Part shown: positions 52,357 to 62,862 of the stretch, piece by piece
Layout: every line of letters starts with the position of its first letter
How positions within the stretch are numbered: the stretch's first letter is position 1
Assembly (NCBI GenBank): GCA_000310025.1
Contig: FN649752.1
Span: 56,695 to 120,694, forward strand
Direction: 5' to 3'
Source: Ectocarpus siliculosus
Taxonomy: Eukaryota > Sar > Phaeophyceae > Ectocarpales > Ectocarpaceae
DNA: 64,000 bases
Program-made: the position numbers and the translations under genes
The notes under the pieces: generated by a model
Told to the model about the DNA's origin: nothing
The model's input: only the letters and a program-made list of their open reading frames with translations
The model's database searches: none

Positions 52357-52530
52357 TTTGGGTAAGTTAGCCTGTGACCACGGCGGCGGGAATCGACCGC
52401 GTCAAGTGTCAGACTATCATACATAATTATTATATTAATACGGACAGACGAAGAAGCAGGTACTGGGTAGAGAGAGCAGAACGAACGGGATTGATTGTAT
52501 GTAATCAATTGTGAAGACGACAACAACAAC
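52357..52530 (+). mobile_element. SINE-like retroposon S1, copy 2
   Basis: It shares with 6567-6720 the ordered words 'gttagcctgtgaccac', 'aagaagcaggtactgggtagagag', 'gaacg' and 'gacgacaacaacaac'. The tail is again (CAA)n. An internal AT-rich piece is longer than in copy 1. Boundaries are approximate. Confidence 0.4.
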
Positions 52531-53535
52531 GAACGGAACTGCTGGGTTCGTCCATGGATAGTTTTTGCAGCACTTATTATGAAGTTTGGTGTATAAAACG
52601 ACTTCTTCATGGATGGGTAATGAGGTTTGTTTCTAATTCAACTCCTAATAATTACAAAAACTAACTTGTACTGGCGTGAGTATGGAAGATGCTCCTTTCT
52701 TGTTCTTATTATGCATGATGGCATGTACCGGCAGTAGGTGACGTAATATATCGCATCATCGATATTCACAGCTAATAATGTTAGTCCACGACGACGAGGA
52801 TGTCAAACGATAGGTAGGTTTGTTTCGGAAAGCTATCGGTGCCAACGCCGCCCGGCCACGCTTTCTGCTGTGGAGTATAATAATCGAGCTTTGAAAATTA
52901 AAAAAAATGTTCAGGGAGGGGGTCGGGTGTGACATCTATCTTACTTATTATTTATGCCATCTACTCTGTGTACAGAACTCTTTGTCGTGCTCGGTGGGCG
53001 AGCGTGTCGCGGTGTGCGCCCTCGACTTTACTAACCGCTACAAAACTGCTTCATCAGACAGGCAACGCGACGATACTCACTCGTCGAGTTGCTATCACAA
53101 TTGGTACTTTTGAAGCAAAGTTTTTCCTTCAAAAATGAAGGAAAAACTCAAGAAGATCTACTTGTGACCTTCAAGCAAGGCAGAACTTCCGGCACCCAGA
53201 AGGAGGAAACGGATTTGCACGTGGGATCAAAAGAAAGCTGGTAACCACAGCTCTATGTAGGTACCTGAGTTGCGCTCAGAAGTTCCTACACGGTACAAAA
53301 TGGGCAGCTGAATGTGGGCACTTCAAACGCCTGTTTTTAAGTGTTTTTTTCACTTTGTTGCCACAGCCTGTGGTTCTGAATTTATAACGCAACCAGAACC
53401 TTTGGAAACCCTTTTTTTTAGATTGAACACACGGTGCGGTCGTGGTGCCGGTCGAGCGCCGCGCTGTGCAGCTGTGCATGTGTAGAACTCACGGGCACCT
53501 TCGGCCTATAGTAGTGCCTACGGCTATGTGCGTAC
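52531..53535. other. Intergenic stretch with an R1 fragment and a strong hairpin
   Basis: 53045-53110 repeats 'cagacaggcaacgcgacgatactc' of R1 copy 1. At 53120-53147 a perfect 12-bp inverted repeat (GTTTTTCCTTCA / TGAAGGAAAAAC, 4-nt loop) forms a strong hairpin. No gene seen. Confidence 0.5.
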
Positions 53536-53958
53536 ATGGTAACTAAAAGGAAGGGTCGCTATGTTGCGACCGGCGTGACAGCCAAAGGGAAGGCGAGGAC
53601 GGAGAAAGCGAACTTGACCAACATCCTGCGTGCGAAGGAGGCGGCTCTCGCTGCCCGCGAAGCAGCTGTCGCTGCTCGCGAGGCCGCGGTGTCAGAGGCA
53701 GAGGAGGCGGCGAAAGAAAAGAAACAGCAGCAAGAACCCGATGCGGACACCCGTACGCCCCAGCAAGAGGCTCGGGAGGAGGATGCTGCCAAGCAGCGTG
53801 ACGTCTTGGCCCACAGGACAGGCTCGCTTCTGGACAAATCGCAGTCTCGCAGCATACTCCTCACGTACTTCGAGCTGGTGCAGGCAGGCGTCGAGCCGAA
53901 CAAGGCTATTCTCCGGACCGCCTCAACTCTTCGCGTGGGCAAGGACAAGGTGTTCAAG
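53536..53958 (+). CDS. First exon of a coiled-coil / helix-turn-helix protein, possibly a transposase N-terminus
   Basis: ATG at 53536, 141 codons to a strong donor (TTCAAG|GTAAGC). The N-terminus is basic (MVTKRKGRYVATGV), followed by a long Ala/Glu-rich coiled coil (RAKEAALAAREAAVAAREA, about residues 32-75), and then SRSILLTYFELVQAGVEPNKAILRTASTL, ending RVGKDKVFK. The last part has the spacing of a helix-turn-helix as found at the start of many eukaryotic DDE transposases. No downstream exon with a catalytic domain was found before 56 kb, so this is either a truncated element or a host gene whose later exons I could not see. Reading past the donor adds only ten residues. Confidence 0.45.
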
Positions 53959-56233
53959 GTAAGCCTCTACTGTGACTGCTGCTGCTGTGAATAGTGCTCA
54001 TTTGGCAACTACTCCTGTAAATATTGCCGCGATTTGCTTCTGCCGTAATTTTGAAAATTAAAAAATTTGATTGGATGCGTGCGCTACCACTGCTGTCCTG
54101 CTTTACGTACATGCGTAGTCGTATGCCTGTGCATCTTTTGTCTCTACAGAACTGCATGTATGGTGTATTTCGTCTGACGGCACCGAGCAGGTTCGCACTC
54201 ATTGGTGGGAGAAGAGCGAATTGTTGACGTCATCAGGGGCAGGGAGGGGTGTGTCTAAATAGTACCTTCGGACGAGCATCAATTGGGAGGGGGGGGGGAC
54301 AGAGAGCGTTTCTCCTGCTGCTACGAGGAGACTCTCTGCGACCGACCGCGGATTTGGAGAGTACTGTACAACAGTAGGCATCTGACCGAAAGTCTGGTGA
54401 GGCTGGCCATTGCCCTGCGTGCTTTGGATACCATCCGGAATGTATTTACGTGTTATTCGTGCGTCATCACAGGTTTCGTGTCACGTGGCGTGGTGATGCT
54501 TTGAACCCGATCTGGACTGCAGTCTACGTAGATGCGCGAAGCAAAGCGCACGAAAGCCTGTGCCGTGTATGGGACAAAATAGGTTGGCTATACGTCCGTC
54601 GGACCGTCCGAAGGCAGCGCGCAGCAGCAGCGACTGCCGTTAGCGTCGAAGGTGGTCTGTCATCGTTCACAACGATTGGTTGTTGGAGACGTAATGCAGC
54701 ACCTCGCCGCCGGCGTACATGGATGTTATGGTATTTGGAGGTAGAAATGTGATCGTGGTTGATCATGGTTATTTGGCGCCGTCGGATGCTAAGACGTGAC
54801 GTCATGCTAGATCAGGGCTTTATGCCGAGACATGTGCCCTTCTGTTCAGTGTGTGCGTACAGACGATCCCTGATCGTGTGTGCGTGGGATTTTGTGAGTT
54901 GGCTTGGAAAGCGTTAATCAATAGGAGAACAACGGAAAGCAACAACAACCTGCTACTGTGGTCGGACAAGAGAGTTCCACACAGCTCAAAGGTGATTGAT
55001 TCTGAAGGAAGGAGTCAAATACCATTACACTGGCGTTGTTGGTTTTTGGTCGTGTTGCTTGATTCTTGAGTTCAATTGGTTTTGATTTTTCGCTTTTTCG
55101 CAGTCTGCTGAATAGCGGCAAGGTAACAGCCTTGGCCCTGCTTCGGCATATCGGCTCCTGATGAGCCGCGAGGTAGCAGCGACTCTGCTGTCTCGACCCC
55201 GTGACTATCATGTGTGCAAAGGCGGGAGCGACTTGTGACAAGACAACAAAGGCGTGTCATGGTGGTGAGGCCGTGCTCAAGGACATCATTGTTTTCTCAA
55301 GGGTTCGCGCCGCCGAAAACGGGTATACAGTTGCGACACGGCGACTCCAACAGAAAAAAAAAGAACGACATTCTCGCTGCTCCGTCCCTCCACGCAGCAT
55401 GTTCATGTCATGCGAGAAGCGGTGGTCTTCAGCGCAAGCTCATGCCGACAAGGGCATCACCGCGCTGCAAGCTCGCTCCTACCACCGCTTTCGACGGCGC
55501 AGCCGTTCCAAGTTCATGGCGCATACTTCCGGCCCGACACGTAACCGCATCCTAGTATGGGTACGTTTTGACCACTATCACAAAGCGGGCACATCACAGA
55601 ATCCGTAGCGCTAGTCCGCCGGGTACCCCACACACGTCGTGCATCTTTGTTACGCCCCATCTACTCTGGGCGCCAGTCTACACGGTTCGGTAAGCGTTTG
55701 ACGCACCACCCGGGGTCGCGCAGAAGGAAGGTAAACAAGACCGTGATTATTCCTCCACCTTCAATTCATCACTCCGATTCAAGGGCTCAGCAGTCGCTTC
55801 CCTCTGCTCTCTCACGACCATGCCCTTTCCACACCACACCTCATTTTGCAACGTCACCAACTCCAGAGAGAATCGAACGTACGACCTCGAGACACCACAC
55901 CTCATTTTGCGACGTCACCAACTCCAGAGAGAATCGAACGTACAACCTCGAGAGTCACAATGTCTACGAGGAAACCATCTGAACCACCGAGGTGACCGGA
56001 GAGTTGTACTTGGGACAATGTTCGAGAACTTGAAGGCCAACATGCCGGCAGCGTTTCTCGCTTCCGTAGGCCGGCGCGCTAGCCAGTCTGACAGAAACAC
56101 ATAGAACATTATCATACCCATCGCTTTGCTCAACCTATCATAGAACACAATCAATATCTTTATCTTGACTTCCTTCTTCACTGTCTTGACGTCTTGACCG
56201 GTGATCCGCGCCGGTGACTTGCTTCAGCCGGAC
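53959..56233. other. Stretch without a supported gene; one 65-bp tandem duplication
   Basis: At about 55835-55960 a unit of about 65 bp ('caccacacctcattttgc...gagagaatcgaacgtac') is present twice. Its reverse strand holds GTTCGATTC, similar to a pol III B box, so the unit may be tRNA-derived. Frames elsewhere (for example 55201-55608) have no domain. Confidence 0.45.
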
Positions 56234-59200
56234 CTACCCTCGCCCCCTGCCGCCCCCGCCCCTACCCCCGCCGCGCCCCCGGCCGCCATCCCTGCCGCCC
56301 CCGCCCCGTCCCCGCCCCCCCCTAGCGCCTCCGCGCCCTCCGCCTCCCCCTTGCTCGCCGGCCTTGCTGGGCCTTTCTTTGTTGATAAAGTCCTGCTTCT
56401 TGCCCTCAAAGCCAGCGCGCCTCTGGCGCTGTGTACAGTTAATGATTATGTCGCCGCACACATGGAGGGAGCCGTGAGTTACAGATCGAGCTCGTGTTAA
56501 CCCGCGAAAATACGGTACGGAACACGGGATACCGTACGTACGATAGACAACGACGCACATACCCTTGCCGCGTCCCTGGGGACATCATTGGAAGCCATCC
56601 TTGTCCACAACGCCGAGGGTATCGAGTAGCTAGTATTGAGTCTATCTTCCAATTACCAGCAGTACGATACAAACCCTTTCAACCGCTCCTCTGGTTGGTG
56701 AGGACATCGGGCGCCAACCTCGTTCCAGTTGCACGGGGTGCCTTCACTATGCCTAAATCCCACATCGCACGCCCAATCAACACGGGAGGTGCCAGCCAAC
56801 GATTCAACCTCTCACGATCGCCTCTTTCTCACCTTCCCGCCTTGACCCGAAGCGGCATCCCCCCCCGATGCCGCCTTGTCGGTCTCCCCCACCGCGGGCC
56901 CCCCCTTCTTCCTCCTGTTGAGGTTCTCCTCACGCTTGTCCTGCTTCTTGGCCTGCTCTTTCCTCTGCCCCGACAGCCTTTCGTCCCACTTGGCGGCGCT
57001 CTTGGCCTTCTCCTTCTCCTTGCGCTTGATCATCTTCTTCAGGGCAGCCGGGTTGTCCTTGATCTCGGCCCCTCCGGCCACGCGGATGGCGTCCGCCCAC
57101 CCCTCCTCCTTGGCCTTCTCCTTGCCCGTCTCCGTTTGCCGGAGCCCCGCAAGCCGCTGCTTCTTCTCCTCCGCGGCAGCCAACAGGCCGTGCAGGCGCT
57201 TCATCTTGCTGCCCGGAGCGCCCACCTTGGGCAAACCGTGCTTTCCGCGGTTGCCGCTGCCGTCGCCAAGGACCCCCCGCAGCCCGGAGAACTGCTCGTG
57301 CCCCCCGTCATCGTTCCAATTTCATGCAAATCGTTTCAGAAAAAAAAGGTGGAATGCATGTGTGTGCGGATTGCCAACTCAGGCCCATGATATGCGGTGT
57401 CCCTCAAGTTGACGGTGTTGCGGGATTTGGGGGTAAGGTTATGCGCCGCTGCCGAGGGGCTCAATGACCAAGCACATTATGTTGTAAGATGTAGAAGAAT
57501 ATTTGAATCGAAACTCTGATGATGAATTTCCCTGTTCGACTGATCTACTAAAAATACGTCGCTGCGGCGCTTGGTGTGCGTGGTTCAGAGAGGGGGGGGG
57601 GGAGAGCGCGCTCCATTGGTGCACAAGGAATGGCACAGGCAGTATAAAGTAGAATCTGCAGGTACAGCGGAACCACCACCTGTTGCGACTGCGAGCGTTA
57701 CATCGGGGGCAACCCTGGACGGCACAATGATCTACGATCCTCAACAGCAAACCTAAGCCATGATCAATTAACGGTAGGTAGGCCACCGTTTGCGACCGCG
57801 AGCACTACTAGTATACCCTGGCAAAATGATGTAGGCAATCCCTCGTCAAGTTTTAGTCACGCTTGATTAACGCCCCCAGGGTTCTGCGGCCGCAATATGC
57901 AGGTCATCTTACCTCGATGTCTCCTACATCTTCCACGGTCGGCAGAGGGGGAAGCTGCGGCTTTGCAACGGGTGCATGCGAGCCATTGGCTTCTACCTTG
58001 GCTCCCTTGGCCTTCCCTTCAACGGCCCCGTTTGCGGCTGTCAGGGCGTACGTTTGCGGCGATGGAAGAGAGGAACAATAATTAGCATGACATTCGCGAA
58101 GCAACAAAGCATTCACCAAACGAAAGCGGCGAATAAATCCGTTGTCCATGTTTATTGCTGGTATTTTTTCTTGGAGTCGCCCAGCCCGGAGTCTGGTTGC
58201 GGGAAAGGCGTGTGCCGTCAGAACTCTGATGCAATCATGCATTGACCGCACAAAACGAAAGACAGCAGTTACGTTGGATGATGAACTTCGGAAAGCCCCC
58301 TCTTCGTGACCGTTTCTCGTCCCGACCGCCCTCCAAAGACACGTACACGCCGTGACAAACCAAACCACCAACCATTGAGAGAGTCAACCCGTAAAAGAAG
58401 CGGTTTTCCGGCAGACGGAGCCCAAGCACAATCCAGCAGCACCCAGAAACGGGTGCAATACTGCGCGGCCCTCTCCCTATTGTTTTTTCTTGCTCGGTTT
58501 CGTCTTGTCTCTCTCGCCTCTTTCCTAATAAAAACACACGTAGTCTTTCTCACCTTCTGCGGACCCCTTGGCTCCACCCGTCGCTCCCCCCGTTGCCGCT
58601 ACCGCGGCAATCGCCCCTTCCCTCCCCTTCTTCCTGGCCTTGGCGCCCTTGCGCTTGTTCTCCCGCTTCGTGGCGGTCTTCGCGCTCCTCTTAGCGGCGG
58701 TTTTTGCTCGACGGCTTCCCTCTGCGGCGGTTCGCTTCTCCTGGAAGACCTTGATGCGCTCCTGTGAGCGTTGCAACCAACAGCAAGTATCAAGAGGGGG
58801 GGGGGGACAACAGACGGCATGTTCATTCGGGCGAGCGGTTTTCCGTGGGTCAGAAGTGAACGTGGGCCCGCGTGCTTGAGGCTGCAACCAGGTTTTCTAC
58901 AAGCTCCGGAGTTTGTTGACAAAAAGGTCATAAAGTTGTCTGGGGAACCGAAAGGCGCCAGCTCGACTAGGTAATACCACACGCTCTCTGTCTGTTTGTC
59001 TCTCTTTCTCTTTCTCTCTCCTCTCTCTCGCCCGTGACCGTGCGAGAATGTGTGCAATGTACGAACTGGGAATCACTCCACTGGCGTCCACAATCGATAG
59101 GATAGGTACGACAGGAAGGAAGGGGGGCGTTGATTGGTGGGGCACGTCGCCAACTACGTCGTGGGTAGTATAGCAGTGAGACATGTATCCATAGCTGCGG

Positions 59201-61242
59201 CCGGCAAGCGCTCTTGATGGTGAAAGGGATCGGGCACACCCTTCCGTCATACAAAAACGCAACACTCAAAACACAAGCCCGGATACGTCCTCAAACCTCA
59301 CAAACAGAGGGGGGAGGGATGTTCAAGCTGCATCATTCCCCCGTTTCGCCAGGCACAATGTGCTCGCTCATAGATATGACTGGATAAGTTTGCGGGCAAG
59401 GTTGGTGTGTAAACACGGAGTACAACCTTCACAGTTTCAAGCGTAAGCGTGTAGATAGCGTGCTACATGTTCTACTCCTGCACCCTCTCACCTCTATCCG
59501 CTTCTTGAGGGCATCCATGGACGCCACGTCCATACTCTTGCCCCTGAGTACCTCGCTCTGGAGCCCGTCCTGCTCCGCGGCCGCCTGTAGGCCCCCGTCA
59601 CTCTCGTCGCCGTCATCGTCGCTGTCTTTGTCGCTACCAGCGTCAGCATCGCCCCCATCCTCGCCGGCCTTGGCGCGCTCCTTTAGCGGATGGACGGGAC
59701 ACAGAAGGAAAGCATCGGGAGAAAATGACGCAGACTCGTGGTGAAAAGCAAGCGGGCAGCGTCACGAGAACAGCCGCCAATTGTGTCACACGATCAAATG
59801 TACGAATCCGGAGCATGGCGTTCAGGACGTGACAAAAGAGCGAGGCCCGCGAACGGGCAACAATAGCAGCTAAGATAGGACCCGGTGCAGCAATGATGCC
59901 TACGGCATGTTCCAAGAGAAACAACTCAGAGGAACATTGGTAATAAATACACACCGAACCCGGTTTAATGGGGAAATCGGCCGCACGCAATTTTCGTTGA
60001 CACCCTATACCATTTTCGTGTCAACACATTCGGGAGTGACTTCATACATCCAGGTGGGCAAGTTGAGCAAAACCAACGTCTTATCTGGGTCGAGTGCAGC
60101 AACAAACAAAGACACAATATTGAAGTACAGCAGTACAAGGGGCTCTCCGTATCGCACGTACCTGCTGCTTCTCCAGGAGTGTCTTCTGGTTGTCGGCGGC
60201 GTAGCGGGCCCGTTTGTTCTTCTTGGATTCCTCCTTCTTCGATTGCTTCGGCGCCTCGCCCTTCTTGTTCTGTTGATCGATCGGTTATATGCATATGCAT
60301 ACACAGGGGGTTCAGATACGAGGACACGAGTATAAGCAAGGAAGGCCGTCGGCAAGGGCGTCCCATGCAAGAAACAGGATGTGTTCAGCGTAGGGCGGGT
60401 TGGCGGTCACGCTGCGTACAGCAGCAGTTTCGCTCAAGCTAAGGTACCAGCTGAACAGAAATCAAACCGCAGTAGCCTTGGGCACAACAGGTGGCTACAA
60501 CGGGGCAATGACGTGTAGTCGGCCGAACGCTGGCAGCCAACAAAACAAGAGAGGAGACCGAAACACGCCCAAGCACGAGGCTTTGGCGGTGCTTCAAGAG
60601 GCACACAGGGGTACGTCCTATATTCTGTGATGCCGGGAACGTCGTGGCGTATCACAGGAACGAAGGAAGCGCCACGGTGGCTGTCAAGAACCTATTGTAT
60701 GTAGCCTCGCAGCACATGGGCTTGTCGTTGAATTAGACTATGCTTGTTGAAGGTCATTTTCTATTAGTCACCTTCATGTACTTGCTGGCGTATGAAGACT
60801 CCGCGACCTCCTTCGCGCGGAGCACCAGGTTCTCCGGAATCATGTCTAGCATCCTCGAGAAAAACTCGTCATGTTCCTGAATGGTGGCCACAAGCTCGTC
60901 CTCCACGGATTCACGACCTCCCTCCTCTCTCTCCTCTTCTTCATCCTCTTCGACCTGGCTTCGTGGCCGCTTCTTTTTTCTCCCATTCGCACCCCTTCCA
61001 GTAGAAGCGCTCTGGCTATCATTCCCGCCGCCCCGCTGCTTGCGCGCAGCGGGACGCTTGACAAGCTCCTTGCCACCCTTCCCAACTAGCCCTGCTGCAG
61101 CTGGTCGCTTGTGGTTTGAACCCCCGGATGATGAAGTTGAGGCCGTTCGTTCCTTTGTCATGACCTTCGACACACCTCGAGCCTGCGCAGCTCCGGAGGC
61201 AATGGCCTTCTTGCGGCGGTCGCGTCTGGTAGATTTCGTCAT
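56234..61242 (-). CDS. SURF6: SURF6/Rrp14 family ribosome-biogenesis protein with RGG-rich tail
   Basis: Seven minus-strand exons, all in phase: 61242-60772, 60269-60162, 59680-59492, 58761-58554, 58037-57913, 57291-56833, 56428-56234 (stop); about 584 residues. Exon 1 has a basic N-terminus (MTKSTRRDRRKKA), a KKKRPRSQVEEDEEEE stretch and the SURF6 N-terminal signature (EHDEFFSRMLDMIPENLV). The SURF6 core spans exons 3-6: DALKKRIEERIKVFQEKR, DIEFSGL, LLAAAEEKKQRL, WADAIRVAGGAEIKDNPAAL, KSAAKWDER and KREENLNRRKK. Exon 7 begins with the family's C-terminal RAGFEGKK and continues as a Gly/Arg-rich RGG box. SURF6/Rrp14 is a nucleolar RNA-binding factor for 40S and 60S assembly. ATG at 61242 was preferred; an in-frame ATG at 61380 would add 46 less typical residues. 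Odd: the long RGG tail, and an Ala/Gly-rich low-complexity insert in exon 4. Confidence 0.9.
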
Positions 61243-62711
61243 GGTATTGTGTGGTGTGTGTTGTTGCCGAATCTCTCTCGCGAGAGCTGGGAGCAGCAAG
61301 CAGCAGCGGTCGCGGAACCAGCGGATTTTTGGGGTTTGCAACTGGTTCAGACGGCGAAATAGGGGCTCCGTGAAAGACATTTTGTGACGGGCGGGGGAGA
61401 GGGGAGAGCGACACAGCAGACGTGTACCTTTTTCTACCGCAGCGTAACCAGTGCGCTGCGCTGCTGTACTAGGCCACGACTGCGGCAAGCGAGGGAGGAG
61501 TAGCAGGCAGAGGAACACCCAGCAGGGAGAAAATAAAGGGAGGGAAGGGGGCAGGAAGAAACTAGAGAGAGAGCGGCAAGCGTAGGGACACTGAAGGTGA
61601 GAAACCTTTTGAACCCGTGAGCCCATGTCGTGGTGGTTTGTCAAACAGAGTCGACTGACCTACCCGGCTTGACTGAAAGCCCCGCTTTCAACACGAGTGG
61701 TTTTCTCCAGTACAACGTCGATGGGGAGTTGTTTCGCGTCCAACGCGTCTTGGAGAAACTCGTTCCTTGCCTTGCGCCGACGCTTGAGGCACAGCAGCAT
61801 CGACGGAATAAGCATTTTCCCTGTGGTTTCTTGTAATAGTGCAGCCGAAGCTCGCCCAGGGTGTAGGGTTAGGATACAGAAATGCACCAGCAGTTTCGTA
61901 GCACTCTGCGCGCACAGCTGTCACCCCCCCCCGAAAGACTGTCTGTACATTGTGATTGGTTACACAGCAGTTGCGCATCACCTTACCAACCACAAATCAA
62001 CGAAATAGGCTCCCACCGCAGACGTGGTTATTGTTCATCGACAACCACCCCAAATCATCCGCGACGGAACATCGGTAAACGGTGTCTGTAAATTTCACCG
62101 ACAGCTTTGTTTCTTCAAGATGCTACTTCACGAGTCTGTTAGTCTAGAATCTAACAACGGGTACAAACGAGGGGGTGACCCTTACCATGTACCCATGTAT
62201 AGATATCCTTTTTTGCCGTGAGAACCCGGACGGTTTCAACTGACGTTGTTCAAAATCACCTGTAGCGATTTTCGACGTTTCCATAGGACAAAGGACACAC
62301 ACGCAGCGTACGTACATGGAGAAGAACCCAGCTGCTGCGGAAGAACCGCTCTCTTCTTGCCTATCTGCCTTCGAAAGGTAGTAATCCCTGCGTGAAGCTA
62401 CTGCTTTCCAAACACTTTCGCTCAAGCATACAAAGTTAGTCCGGTACATGCACGCAAAAACGGGAGGTGCGAGGTAGTATAACAGACCCTTGTCATGCCA
62501 TGGTGGCTCAAGGATCAAGAGGCCAGACAAGAGAGGGAACGGGGGAAACTCCTGAAAGTGTTTTTTACCAAGCTGACCCCGCCGCATTGTTCATGCCTCC
62601 CGCTCCCTGGCATCAATCAGACAGACGCACATGGACGAGGAGCGCCCTGCTTCTCTTTCGAAGTACACCATTTGATCCCTCAAGACGCAAGTAACTCTTT
62701 CGGCCGGGAGC
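61243..62711. other. Divergent region between SURF6 and the RS-rich gene
   Basis: About 1.5 kb. The frame upstream of the SURF6 ATG stays open to 61644 and may be 5' leader or a longer N-terminus. A minus-strand frame at 61660-61887 (Arg/Lys-rich, ending GAFSQAG) has no support beyond being open. Early exons of the RS-rich gene may lie here; an acceptor-like 'tgatccctcaag' ends at 62684. Confidence 0.4.
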
Positions 62712-62747
62712 ATGAGCCGCCGCCGCCGCCACCGCAGCAGTAGTAGT

Positions 62748-62796
<49 letters not shown>

Positions 62797-62830
62797 ACAG
62801 AATAAGAAGGAGGAGTAGGGGGGGGAAGAG

Positions 62831-62862
<32 letters not shown>

